Positions 52,567-61,483 of a DNA stretch of 64,000 nt are shown here, one piece after another (the first letter of the stretch is position 1; every line of letters starts with the position of its first letter). Source of the stretch: Roseomonas sp. AR75 (lineage in GTDB: Bacteria; Pseudomonadota; Alphaproteobacteria; Acetobacterales; Acetobacteraceae); NCBI RefSeq assembly GCF_005222815.1, contig NZ_STGB01000004.1, forward strand, positions 992,001-1,056,000. The letters run 5' to 3'. The translations under genes and the position numbers were made by a program. The notes under the pieces were generated by a model, which saw only the letters and a list, made by a program, of their open reading frames with translations, made no database searches and had not been told where the DNA came from.

Positions 52567-54498
52567 TCAGCGCCGGCGCTGCGGGGTGGCCCAGAACCAG
52601 GTCTGCGGCAGGGTGGGCGCTGGCGTCGGATAGTACCAGGATGACGGCATGGAGGGCGGCACGTTGACCAGTTGCGTGCTCGCGATGCCGTAGGTCGGCA
52701 GCGACTTGGAGACGCTGAACACCTCGAACTCGTCGGCCGCGATGTCCGCAACGCGGGACATCAGTGCGCGCCGTGCATCGGCATCCACCGTCGCGCGCGC
52801 CTGGTCATAGAGGCGCATGCGCTCGCGCACCGAAGCCGGCGGTTCCTCCCCCTGCGTGCCGCCGCTGCGGTACCACTGCACCCAGGGAATGCCCCAGCGG
52901 CTGTCGTGATGCACGGGCACGATCTGCTGCGGGATCTCGCCCGGCACCCAGCTCGCCTGGCCGCCCCACACGGCGGCGTCATGCTCGTTGCCCTCGGAGG
53001 TGCGCTGATAGAAGAAGGTGCGCTCCAGCGGGTTCACATCCATCGCCACGCCGATGCGGCGCCATTGCTGGCTGATGAGCTGGAGCATGTCCACCTGCTC
53101 CGGCTGCAGAGTCGGGATCACGTCCACCTTGAAGCGCAGCGGCTTGCCGGAGGGCAGCAGACGGATGCCGTCCGGCCCGCGGCGCAGGCCGAGCGCGTCC
53201 AGCAGCCGGTTCGCCTCGGCCGGGTTGTAGTCGAGATACTGCGTGGCCAGCCGGCGGTGGAAATTCGGGTGGTTCTCGAAGGGCCCATTCTGCCACGGCT
53301 CGCCTTCGCCCAGCAGCGCCGTCTCGATCACCGCCTTGCGGTCGATGCCGAGCGACAGCGCCACGCGGAAGTCGCGCGTGTTGAACAGGCGCCGCCATTC
53401 CGGATCGCGATGCGTCAGGTTGAGGTTGATCACCATGTTGGTGCCGCCGACGGACGCCGCCTCGATGAAGCGGAAGCTGCCGCGGTCGCGGTTCTGCGCC
53501 AGCACGGGGCGGTTCGACGGCGCGTCGAGATGGCGGATCTGGAAGTCGATGCGGCCGCCGATCGCCTCCAGCACCAGGCTCTGCACATCCTGCGCGATCG
53601 GCGCGAAGAGCTCGTCGATGTAGGGAAGCTGGTTTCCGGCAGTGTCCACCTGCCAGAAATACGGGTTGCGCGTCATCACCACGCGCGTCGCGCCGCCGAC
53701 ATAGGGCTCGCGCACCACCCAGGGGTCGAGCGTCGGGCGGTCCGGGTTGCCCCAGCGCGAGGGGATCTCGATGTCGCCGCAACGCGCCATGAACAGGTTC
53801 TGCCAGTCCGCCGCATTCGCCGCACGCACGAGGTCGGCGACGTTCGGGTTGTACTTCGGCAGGAACTGGCTGCAGTAGTGCTTCGCATACAGCACCGGAT
53901 GCTGCCCGAGCGGCGAGGCAAGCTCCGCCAGGAAGTCGCCATAGGGCTCGGCGAAGGTGAAGCGGACGGTGAAGTCGTCCACCTTCTCGACCTGGACATT
54001 CTGCCCGCCCGCCTTGTAGCGCGGCGGCGTCGGCGCCAATGCGCCGGCCAGGACGACATCCTCCATGTTGAACATCACGTCGTCGGCGGTGAACGGCGTC
54101 CCGTCCGACCAGCGCATGCCGCGGCGCAGATGGAAGGTGAAGACGCGCGCATCGTCGCTCACGTCATAGGCGCGGGCGACGTTCGGCACGATGCGCGTGT
54201 ATTGCGGATCCCAACGCACCAGCCCCTGCGGCCCGACGACGCGCAGGATGTGGTTGTGGTCAGAGCTGCCGCGCAGCCCGAAACGCAGGCGGCCGCCATA
54301 TTCGCCGACGCGATCGAGTGGCGTGATCACTTCCGGCTGGCTGCCGATGCGTTCCGCCAGCGGCGGCAATTCGCCGCGCGCCACGCGTTGCGCCAGCGCC
54401 GGCGCTTCATGCGCGTTCTGCGCGGCGCCCGGTGCGACCAGGCCCAGGGCCAGCGCACAGCCCATGGACAGGCTGAGCAGGCTGCGTCTCGGCGTCAT
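52567..54498 (-). CDS. ABC transporter substrate-binding protein (SBP_bac_5)
   Basis: 643 residues with a signal peptide MTPRRSLLSLSMGCALALGL and cleavage near GAAQ, so periplasmic. The family body is VFTFHLRRGMRWSDGTPFTADDVMFN in pieces, and later FRVALSLGIDRKAVI. It is larger than classical DppA (~535) and resembles the large cluster-C receptors, some of which bind oligosaccharides. First gene of the leftward seven-gene operon, divergent from the GntR gene. The ligand is unknown; the dehydratases downstream suggest a carbohydrate acid. Confidence 0.9.
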   Translation of the reverse strand: MTPRRSLLSLSMGCALALGLVAPGAAQNAHEAPALAQRVARGELPPLAERIGSQPEVITPLDRVGEYGGRLRFGLRGSSDHNHILRVVGPQGLVRWDPQYTRIVPNVARAYDVSDDARVFTFHLRRGMRWSDGTPFTADDVMFNMEDVVLAGALAPTPPRYKAGGQNVQVEKVDDFTVRFTFAEPYGDFLAELASPLGQHPVLYAKHYCSQFLPKYNPNVADLVRAANAADWQNLFMARCGDIEIPSRWGNPDRPTLDPWVVREPYVGGATRVVMTRNPYFWQVDTAGNQLPYIDELFAPIAQDVQSLVLEAIGGRIDFQIRHLDAPSNRPVLAQNRDRGSFRFIEAASVGGTNMVINLNLTHRDPEWRRLFNTRDFRVALSLGIDRKAVIETALLGEGEPWQNGPFENHPNFHRRLATQYLDYNPAEANRLLDALGLRRGPDGIRLLPSGKPLRFKVDVIPTLQPEQVDMLQLISQQWRRIGVAMDVNPLERTFFYQRTSEGNEHDAAVWGGQASWVPGEIPQQIVPVHHDSRWGIPWVQWYRSGGTQGEEPPASVRERMRLYDQARATVDADARRALMSRVADIAADEFEVFSVSKSLPTYGIASTQLVNVPPSMPSSWYYPTPAPTLPQTWFWATPQRRR

Positions 54499-54581
54499 GC
54501 GACTTCACCCTCCCTGCGGCCGTCGTGTTCGGCGTGCCGCGCATCTTGGACCGCGAAAGGCTCCGACAGCGCTGGGAAGTT

Positions 54582-54613
54582 GTCAAACTGATTTTCGTGC
54601 AGTTAGACTGATT
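54582..54613. promoter_or_regulatory. Paired GT-N3-AC sites (FadR-type GntR operator)
   Basis: GTCAAACTGATT (54582-54593) and GTTAGACTGATT (54602-54613) match in 10 of 12 bases, 20 bases apart. Each has the GT-N3-AC core of FadR-family operators. GTCAAACTG and CAGTTAGAC also form an inverted repeat with one mismatch and a 9-base spacer. Located between the divergent receptor and GntR genes. Confidence 0.6.
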
Positions 54614-54640
54614 GCCGATAAGTCATCCGCATGGGAGGTC

Positions 54641-55423
54641 ATGTCCGCACCGCGTCCCAGCCCGGCACGCTCCCGCGATGCGCCTGTGTCCCTGGCGCCG
54701 CGGGGCAGGCGCGAAGCGGCCACGGCGCCGCTGCCTGACCGCGACAGCCTCTACGAGGCGTTGCTCGGGCGCATCCTGTGCGGAGACTACGCGCCGGGAG
54801 AGCGGCTGCCGAGCGAGGAAGTGCTCGCCGCCGAGTTCGGCGTCTCCCGGCCCGTGCTTCGGCAGGCGCTGGCGCGGCTGCGGGAGGAGGATTTCATCTC
54901 CTCGCGCCGCGGCTCCGGCTCCTATGTGCGCCGGCCGGAAGAGGCGGACCCGGCGCCTTTCGCGCCGATCTCCTGCGTCGCCGACATCGAGCGATGCTTC
55001 GAATTCCGCCTCACCATCGAGTCGCGCGCCGCGGGCCTTGCAGCACGCCACCGGGGCAAGGCGCAGCTTCAGGCGCTGAAGGACGCCCATGCGCATCTCG
55101 AAGCCGTGCTGAAGACCGGCGCGCTGGGCAACGAGGCGGATTTCCGCTTCCATGACGCCGTCGCCGACGCCACCGGCAACCGCTTCTTCCTGGAGACGCT
55201 GCACGTGCTCCGGCCTCACATCGACACCTGCATGCGCATGCTGCCGCGGTTGGCGCAGCGCCGCTCGCCGGCACGGATCGCAAGCGTCCGGGCGGAACAC
55301 CGCGCGATCCTGGACGCCATCCTCCTCGGCGACGCCGACGCCGCGGAACGCGCCATGGCCACGCATATCGCGCGGGCGCAGCGCCGCATCTTCGAAGGCG
55401 ATTCCGGAGACGGGAGGCGATGA
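54641..55423 (+). CDS. GntR-family transcriptional regulator, FadR subfamily
   Basis: 260 residues. The winged helix contains LPSEEVLAAEFGVSRPVLRQALARL (in pieces) and SRRGSGSYVR. The C-terminal FCD domain shows the metal-binding arrangement FRFHDAVADATGN and ALLD/EHRAILDAILLGD with the last His in ATHIARA. FCD regulators bind small carboxylates, commonly sugar acids, and usually repress. A GGGAGG site is close (2-3 bases) to the ATG. It overlaps the SMP-30 gene (ATGA) and faces the ABC/dehydratase operon, with paired operator sites between. Confidence 0.93.
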   Translation: MSAPRPSPARSRDAPVSLAPRGRREAATAPLPDRDSLYEALLGRILCGDYAPGERLPSEEVLAAEFGVSRPVLRQALARLREEDFISSRRGSGSYVRRPEEADPAPFAPISCVADIERCFEFRLTIESRAAGLAARHRGKAQLQALKDAHAHLEAVLKTGALGNEADFRFHDAVADATGNRFFLETLHVLRPHIDTCMRMLPRLAQRRSPARIASVRAEHRAILDAILLGDADAAERAMATHIARAQRRIFEGDSGDGRR

Positions 55424-56307
55424 CGCAAGCCCGCATCGAGCGCGTGGGCAGGGTCACCGCGCGCACGGGCGAAGGCGCGGTGTGGGATGTGGCGGACCAG
55501 GCGCTCTGGTGGGTGGACATCCCCGCCGGCCTCGTCCATCGGCACGATGCGTCCGGAATCGAGCAGAGTTGGGAGATCGGCGAGGCCGTCGGGTGCCTCG
55601 CGCGGCGGGAGGCCGGCGGATTGCTGCTGGCCACGCGCAGCGGCTTCCACCTGTTCGATCCCGCGACCGGCGCGCGCACGGCCATCGCCGATCCCGAGGC
55701 GGACCTGCCGGAGAACCGCTTCAACGACGGCGTCACGGATCCGCGCGGCCGTTTCTGGGCCGGCACCATGAAGGATCAGGGCGAGCCCGCGGCGCGCGGC
55801 ACCTTCTGGCGCATCGATGCCGATCGCGCCGTCACGCGCGGACCCGACGGCTTCTGGACCACCAACGGCCTGGCCTTCGCGCCGGACGGGCGGACCATCT
55901 ACTTCTCCGACAGCAATCCCGCCATCCGCACGATCTGGCGCGCGCCCTACGATCTCGACGCCGGCACCATCGGCCCGCGCACCGTGTTCTTCGACACGCA
56001 CGCCGTGGCCGGCCGGCCGGATGGCGCGACGATGGATGTCGATGGCTGCTACTGGATGGCTGGTGTGGGCGGGTGGCAATTGGTCCGGATCACGCCAGCC
56101 GGCCGGGTCGATCGCATCGTGGAGATGCCGGTGGAACGGCCTTCGCGCCCGATGTGGGGCGGGCCACGGCTGGATACGCTCTATGTCACCTCTATCGGTG
56201 CGGGGCTGACGCCGGGAACGGAGGCACGGCAGCCCGATGCCGGCGGCCTCTTCGCCGTCACGGGGCTCGGCACCGGCGGCCTGCCGCAGACCCGCTTCGC
56301 CGGCTGA
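55420..56307 (+). CDS. SMP-30/gluconolactonase/regucalcin-like lactonase
   Basis: 295 residues, six-bladed propeller family. Metal ligands fit E18 (TGEGAVWD), N102 or N149 (RFNDG, TTNGLAF) and the Asp of DGATMDVDG. RGRFWAGTM and GLAFAPDGRTIYFSDS are conserved. Such enzymes hydrolyse aldonolactones to the open acid with a divalent metal. It lies between the regulator (ATGA overlap) and a dehydratase (13-base gap), so it probably opens the lactone produced by the SDR encoded downstream. Confidence 0.9.
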   Translation: MTQARIERVGRVTARTGEGAVWDVADQALWWVDIPAGLVHRHDASGIEQSWEIGEAVGCLARREAGGLLLATRSGFHLFDPATGARTAIADPEADLPENRFNDGVTDPRGRFWAGTMKDQGEPAARGTFWRIDADRAVTRGPDGFWTTNGLAFAPDGRTIYFSDSNPAIRTIWRAPYDLDAGTIGPRTVFFDTHAVAGRPDGATMDVDGCYWMAGVGGWQLVRITPAGRVDRIVEMPVERPSRPMWGGPRLDTLYVTSIGAGLTPGTEARQPDAGGLFAVTGLGTGGLPQTRFAG

Positions 56308-56320
56308 ACGAGGGAACGCC

Positions 56321-57460
56321 ATGCGCATCACCGGCCTTCGCAGCTTCATGACGCGCGACCGCGACCGCCCGCGGGTGATCGTGGCGATCGACACCGACGA
56401 GGGCATCACCGGCTGGGGCGAGTGCTACAACCACGGGCCCGACCGTGCGCTGCCGCCGGTGCTGGAATACCTCGCACTGCAGATTGGCGGTGAAGACCCG
56501 CGCCGCATCGAGTACCTCATCCTGAAGATGCTGCAGAAGGCGCGCTTCCCGCCCGGCGCCATCGGGCTGGCGGCGATCAGCGCCATCGACCATGCGTTGT
56601 GGGATATCAGCGCGAAGGCGCTCGGCGTGCCGGTGTTCATGCTGCTCGGTGGCCATGCGCGGGAGCGCGTGCGCGTCTATCTCGGCGTCTACAGCGCACC
56701 GGAGCCGGAGGAGGTGCGCGACCACTGCCTGAAGATGCAGGCCGAGTACGGCCTGACGGCCTTCAAGCTCAGCCCCTTCCGTGCCGATGTGAACCAGGTG
56801 CCCTGGCGCGAGGTGCTGCGCAGCACGACGCGCTGGGTCGAACGGCTGCGCGCGATCTGCCCCGACCATTTCGAATTCGCCTTCGACGCGCATGCGCGCC
56901 TTTTCGAGCCGTGGCAGGCGGTGCAGCTCGGCAACGCGCTCGCCCCCTTCGATCCGCTGTTCTACGAGGAGCCGATGCGGCCGGAGAACATCGAGGCGTG
57001 GGGCCGGATCAAGCCGCAGATCGCCTGCCCGCTGGCCACCGGCGAAAGCCTCTACAGCCGCTTCGAGTTCCTGCGCCTGTTGCAGGTGGGCGGCGCCGAC
57101 ATCATCCAGCCCGACATCTGCGTGGTCGGCGGCTTGCTGGAGATGCGCAAGATCGCGGCGCTGGCCGAGGCGCATTACGTCACCGTCGCGCCGCATAACC
57201 CGATGGGGCCGCTCGCCACCGCGGTGAACGTGCATTTCTGCGCGGCGCAGCCCAACGTGAAGATCCTGGAGTACCGCCTGCCGCAGCAGGCACCGTATGT
57301 GCGCGACCCCTACCTGCCGCGTGACGGCCATCTCGACCTGCGGCACGACAGGCCGGGCTGGGGCGTGGAAATGGACGAGGCGGTCCTGTCGGAGGACCGC
57401 TACATCCATTGGGAGCGGAAGCTGCCGCGCCGGCCGGATGGTTCCACCGGCTACTGCTGA
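56321..57460 (+). CDS. Enolase-superfamily sugar acid dehydratase (galactonate dehydratase-like)
   Basis: 379 residues. Active-site residues are D189 and H191 (FDAHARL), E216 (FYEEPM), E242 (TGESLYSR) and H292 (VAPHNPMGPLA); IIQPDICVVGG is typical. This is the D-galactonate-dehydratase-like arrangement and parallels the leftward gene at 47446-48660, but the loop sequences differ (NPMGP against SGSLGP), so the substrates may differ. GAGGGA precedes the ATG. Fourth enolase-superfamily gene in this locus. Confidence 0.88.
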   Translation: MRITGLRSFMTRDRDRPRVIVAIDTDEGITGWGECYNHGPDRALPPVLEYLALQIGGEDPRRIEYLILKMLQKARFPPGAIGLAAISAIDHALWDISAKALGVPVFMLLGGHARERVRVYLGVYSAPEPEEVRDHCLKMQAEYGLTAFKLSPFRADVNQVPWREVLRSTTRWVERLRAICPDHFEFAFDAHARLFEPWQAVQLGNALAPFDPLFYEEPMRPENIEAWGRIKPQIACPLATGESLYSRFEFLRLLQVGGADIIQPDICVVGGLLEMRKIAALAEAHYVTVAPHNPMGPLATAVNVHFCAAQPNVKILEYRLPQQAPYVRDPYLPRDGHLDLRHDRPGWGVEMDEAVLSEDRYIHWERKLPRRPDGSTGYC

Positions 57461-57466
57461 CGGCAT

Positions 57467-58276
57467 ATGGCGGCGATGGCAGCAGACAGCGACCGCAGGA
57501 TCGCGCTGATCACCGGCGGTGCCGGCGCCATCGGCGTGGCGACGGCGCGGCGCCTGGCGCGCGACGGCATCCTGCCCGTGCTCGCGGATCGGGACGAGGC
57601 CGCTCTCGATGCGGCCGTGCCGGCTTTGCGCACCGAGACGGGAATGCCCGTGCTTGGCATCCACGCCGATCTCGCCGACCGCGCGGCCCCCGCCGCGGTG
57701 ATGGCGCGGGTCGAGTCCGTCTTCGGGCGGCTCGACTGCCTCGTGAACAACGCCGGGCTGAGCCGCGCCCGCCGCATCGGCGCAGTGGAACTGGACGACT
57801 GGGACGCGGTGATGGCCGTCAATCTGACCGCGCCGATGCTCCTGGCTCAGGAATCGCTCCGCTTCTGGCAACGCCTGCGCGGCGGCAGCATCGTCAACAT
57901 CGCCTCGCGCGTGTGGCTGAGCGGCGCCGGGCCTGCCTACACGGCCTCCAAGGCGGGCCTCGTCGGGCTCACCCGCTCGCTTGCCGTGCAGCTCGGCCCG
58001 CTCGGCGTCACGGTCAATGCGGTGGCGCCGAGCTATCTCGGCAGCGCCTTCAACTTCTCAGGCGGTGCGGCGGCGATCCGGCGCGCGGAAGCCGAGCATA
58101 TCCGCCTCGGCGTGCTGGACCGCATCGGCACGCCGGAGGACGTGGCCGGCGCCATCGCCTTCCTCTGCTCGCCCGATGCGCGCTTCGTCACCGGCGAGGT
58201 GATCCATGTCTGCGGCGGCGCGCAGCTTGCCGCGCGCCCCCAGGACAGCGCCATCGCCGACGGCAGCGCGCGCTGA
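57467..58276 (+). CDS. Short-chain dehydrogenase/reductase
   Basis: 269 residues. The cofactor loop is TGGAGAIG (16-23), NNAG is at 94-97, and the catalytic Tyr and Lys are Y158 and K162 (AYTASK) with S147 in NIAS. The Ser-Tyr distance is about two residues shorter than usual. DRDE after the second strand points to NAD. VINPG-type region reads VNAVAPSY. In this operon it would oxidise an aldose or uronate to its lactone, upstream of the SMP-30 step (inference). It ends 6 bases from the convergent htpG stop. Confidence 0.9.
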   Translation: MAAMAADSDRRIALITGGAGAIGVATARRLARDGILPVLADRDEAALDAAVPALRTETGMPVLGIHADLADRAAPAAVMARVESVFGRLDCLVNNAGLSRARRIGAVELDDWDAVMAVNLTAPMLLAQESLRFWQRLRGGSIVNIASRVWLSGAGPAYTASKAGLVGLTRSLAVQLGPLGVTVNAVAPSYLGSAFNFSGGAAAIRRAEAEHIRLGVLDRIGTPEDVAGAIAFLCSPDARFVTGEVIHVCGGAQLAARPQDSAIADGSAR

Positions 58277-58282
58277 GCCGCC

Positions 58283-60121
58283 TTAGCGCGAAGCCAGTGC
58301 CGCGGCCACCTTGCGCGCGAAGCCCGCAGGATCGCGCGGCGCCTCGCCATCCTGCACGCGCGCCAAGTCCAGCAGCAGGCCAGCACTCTCCCCCAGCGCG
58401 GTGTCGGTCGCCGCGCCTTCGGCCAGCTTGCGGATCAGGGGATGGCGCGGATTCACCTCCAGCACCGGCAGGCCGCCGCCGAAGCTGCGCCCGGCGCGGC
58501 GCAGCATGCGACCCATCTGCAGGTCCGGCCCATGCTCGGGCGCGGCGAGCACCACGGCGCTGTCCACCAGGCGATCCGTCGCGCGCACGGCGCTGACGTC
58601 CTCCTTCAGCGCCTCCTGCAGCCGCGGCAGCAGCAGCGTGACATCGGCCGCCTCGCCGGCCGGCGCGTCGCCGGCAACCGCGGAGAGATCCACGCTGCCC
58701 TGGGTGATGCTGCGGATCGGCTTCTCCTCGAAGCTGCCGAGCTGTTCGGGCCAGAAGGCGTCGATGCCGTCGGACAGCAGCAGCACCTCAACGCCCTTTG
58801 CGCGGAACCCCTCGAGCTGCGGTGACTTCGCGAGCGCGGCGGGGTCCTCGCCCACCAGGAAATAGATCGCCTCCTGCCCTTCCTTCATGCGTGCGACGTA
58901 GTCCGCCAGCGATGCCCAGCCATCCAGCGCGGAGGAGCGGAAGCGCAGCAGCATCGCGATGTCCTTGCGGTGCTCGGCATCCTCCCACACGCCTTCCTTC
59001 AGCACCGGGCCGAAATTCTCCCAGAACTTCGCATAATCGTCGGCATCCTTCGCCTTCGCCTTCAGTTCGGACAGCACGCGCCCCGTTGCAGCCTTGCGGA
59101 TGCGCGCCAGCACCGGCGTGGCCTGCAGCATCTCCCGGCTGACATTCAGCGGCAGGTCCTCGGTGTCCACCACGCCCTGCACGAAGCGCAGCCAGTTCGG
59201 CAGCAGCGCCGCCTCCTCCGTGATGAACATGCGGCGCACATGCAGCCGCACGCGGCTCTCGCGCGTCTCCTCCACCGCCATGAAGGGCTTCGCGCCCGGG
59301 ATGAACAGCAGCGCCGAGAAGTCCAGCGTGCCCTCGGCGCGCCAGTGCAGCGTCGCCCAGGGCTCGTCGAAGGCATGCGCGACATGGCGATAGAAGTCGC
59401 GATACTGGTCGGCTGTAACCTCGGCTCGCGGCTTGCGCCACAGCGCCGTTCCCTCGTTGGCCGGCTCGTCCTTGCCGTCGCGCAGGACCGTGATGGGAAT
59501 GGTGATGTGGTCGGCCCATTTCCGGATGATGGCCTGCAGCCGCCAGGGATCCAGGAACTCCTCGGCGTCCGACTTCATGTGCAGCACGATGTCGGTGCCG
59601 GCCTCCGCGCGGGAGGCGGGCGCCAGCGTGTAGTCGCCCTTGCCTTCGCTGGCCCAGCACCAGGCATCTTCTGCGCCCGCCCGGCGCGACGTCACCTCCA
59701 CGCGGTCCGCAACCATGAAGGCCGAGTAGAAGCCCACGCCGAACTGTCCGATCAGGCTAGGCTTCTCGGCTGTCGGTGCTTCCGCCAGCGACCTGGCGAA
59801 GGCCAGCGTGCCCGACCGCGCGATGGTGCCGAGATGCTGCGCCAGCTCCGCCTTGCTCATGCCGACGCCGAAATCGGAGATCGTCAGCGTGCGCGCCGCC
59901 TTGTCCGGCACCACGCGCAGTATCGCGTTGTCGGGCAGCGGCGGCGCATCGCCGGTCAGCGCCTCGAAGCGGCGCCGGTCCATCGCATCCGCAGCGTTCG
60001 CGACCAGTTCGCGCAGGAAGATCTCGCGCTCGGAGTAGAGCGCATGCACCACCAGATCGAGCAGGCGCCCCACCTCGGCGCCGAATTCATGCCGTTCGAC
60101 GGTCTCGTCCACGCTTCGCAC
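58283..60121 (-). CDS. htpG: Hsp90-family chaperone HtpG
   Basis: 612 residues, usual length. The GHKL ATP site is visible as FLRELVANAADAMDRRRFE (near 35-53), DFGVGMSKAEL and GQFGVGFYSAFMVADRV. The middle domain starts near TLHWRAEGTLDFSALLFIPG. A conserved FVQGVVDTEDLPLNVSREMLQ segment follows. It is an ATP-dependent cytosolic homodimer that refolds or matures client proteins. The MscS gene lies 84 bases upstream on the same strand. No sigma-32-type promoter could be picked out with confidence. Confidence 0.96.
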   Translation of the reverse strand: MRSVDETVERHEFGAEVGRLLDLVVHALYSEREIFLRELVANAADAMDRRRFEALTGDAPPLPDNAILRVVPDKAARTLTISDFGVGMSKAELAQHLGTIARSGTLAFARSLAEAPTAEKPSLIGQFGVGFYSAFMVADRVEVTSRRAGAEDAWCWASEGKGDYTLAPASRAEAGTDIVLHMKSDAEEFLDPWRLQAIIRKWADHITIPITVLRDGKDEPANEGTALWRKPRAEVTADQYRDFYRHVAHAFDEPWATLHWRAEGTLDFSALLFIPGAKPFMAVEETRESRVRLHVRRMFITEEAALLPNWLRFVQGVVDTEDLPLNVSREMLQATPVLARIRKAATGRVLSELKAKAKDADDYAKFWENFGPVLKEGVWEDAEHRKDIAMLLRFRSSALDGWASLADYVARMKEGQEAIYFLVGEDPAALAKSPQLEGFRAKGVEVLLLSDGIDAFWPEQLGSFEEKPIRSITQGSVDLSAVAGDAPAGEAADVTLLLPRLQEALKEDVSAVRATDRLVDSAVVLAAPEHGPDLQMGRMLRRAGRSFGGGLPVLEVNPRHPLIRKLAEGAATDTALGESAGLLLDLARVQDGEAPRDPAGFARKVAAALASR

Positions 60122-60205
60122 TCCGCATCGGTCCAGGCGGCGCGCGATATGCGAGAGGCGTGGCGAATTTTCAACCGTGCGGGAAGCGCCGGTGCCTTCC
60201 TTCGC

Positions 60206-61327
60206 CTATGCCGCCTTCCGTTCCTGCACCCAGGCGGCGCCCTTCGGCAGCCGTTCGATATCCGCCCTGCGCCTCGGCAACGCCCCGGGGTGTTCGGCCT
60301 GGAGCCAGCCGATCACCTTCTCCCGCACCTCGCAGCGCAGGTCGAAGGCGCGGCCCGCACTGGCGGCGCTGACCAGCATGCGAACCTCCATGGTCTCCTG
60401 CCGGAAGTCGGTGATCTGCAGGTTGATTACCTTGCCGTCCCACAGCCGCGATCCGCGCGCGATCTCCTCCAGCTTCGCGCGCAGCGCGGCGATCGGCGCG
60501 GTGTAGTCCAGATACAGCATGACCGAACCGATCAGGGCCGAGCTTTCACGCGTCCAGTTCTGGAAGGGGCGCTCGATGAAATAGGCCAGCGGTAGCACCA
60601 TGCGCCGCCAGTCCCACAGCCGTACGACGACATAGGTGGAGGTGATCTCCTCCACATTGCCCCACTCGCCCTCCACGATCACTGCGTCCTCCAGCCGGAT
60701 CGGCTGCGTGACGGCAAGCTGGATGCCGGCGATCAGGTTCTTCAGCAGCGGCTGCAGCGCGAGGCCCACCACCAGGCCGGCGGCTCCGGCGGAGGCCAGC
60801 AGGCTGACGCCGTACTGCCGGACGGAGGGAAAGGTCATCAGCCCGATCGAGACAGCCAGCACCACGATCAGCACGGCCGCCACGCGCTGCAGGATGCGCG
60901 ATTGCGTCACATGCTTGCGCGCCAGCAGGTTGTCGTCCGTGTCCAGCTTGAAGCGCCGCAGATGCAGCGTGGTCCAGATGCGCAGCGCCGTCAGCGCAAC
61001 CCATGCCACCAGGCCGATGAAGCACAGCAGCAGCACGTGCCGCACTGCCGCGGCCTCGGCGAAGGTCAGCGGTGCGATGCTGGCGGCAGGGCCGACGAAG
61101 ATCACGATCAGCGCCAGCCGGGTCGGTCCCTTCGCCCGGCTCACCAGGGACCGCCAGAACAGGTCGCGATCCCTGACCAGCCGCGTCGCCGCGCGATGCA
61201 GCAACGCGTGCGCGCCGATGGCGAGCGCCACCGCGATCAGCAGCACCAGCAGGCTGGTCAGCCAGTTCGGAAACCACGCAAGCGAATCCACGGCGCTGCG
61301 CGCATACCCGTCGAGTTCTGTCAGCAC
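60206..61327 (-). CDS. Mechanosensitive ion channel (MscS family)
   Basis: 373 residues, with about four or five hydrophobic helices in the first 230. The pore helix region is SAGAAGLVVGLALQPLLKNLIAG, and the beta domain follows with LEDAVIVEGEWGNVEEITSTYVVVRLWDWRRMVLP in pieces. This is the MscS fold; it opens under membrane tension and releases solutes on osmotic downshock. The N-terminus is longer than E. coli MscS (286), as in YnaI/YbdG-like members. htpG is downstream. Confidence 0.92.
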   Translation of the reverse strand: MLTELDGYARSAVDSLAWFPNWLTSLLVLLIAVALAIGAHALLHRAATRLVRDRDLFWRSLVSRAKGPTRLALIVIFVGPAASIAPLTFAEAAAVRHVLLLCFIGLVAWVALTALRIWTTLHLRRFKLDTDDNLLARKHVTQSRILQRVAAVLIVVLAVSIGLMTFPSVRQYGVSLLASAGAAGLVVGLALQPLLKNLIAGIQLAVTQPIRLEDAVIVEGEWGNVEEITSTYVVVRLWDWRRMVLPLAYFIERPFQNWTRESSALIGSVMLYLDYTAPIAALRAKLEEIARGSRLWDGKVINLQITDFRQETMEVRMLVSAASAGRAFDLRCEVREKVIGWLQAEHPGALPRRRADIERLPKGAAWVQERKAA

Positions 61328-61428
61328 TCCCCGCTCCCCTTCATGTCGCGATGACCGGAGCGCGTCGGCCCGTGGCGCGCGCCGAAGGGCGATGCCCTCT
61401 GTCTCCAGGTCACATCCGAAGGCGTGGG

Positions 61429-61449
61429 AGGGACCGAAGTTCCGTCCCT
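61429..61449 (-). terminator. Weak hairpin downstream of the TVP38 gene
   Basis: AGGGAC and GTCCCT arms (6 bp) with a 9-base loop lie 35 bases past the TVP38 stop and about 100 bases before the MscS start. It may partly end the leftward transcript. No T-run is present. Confidence 0.35.
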
Positions 61450-61483
61450 GGGTGGGACCGGGCCCGCGTTCCCTGCTCTCCCG

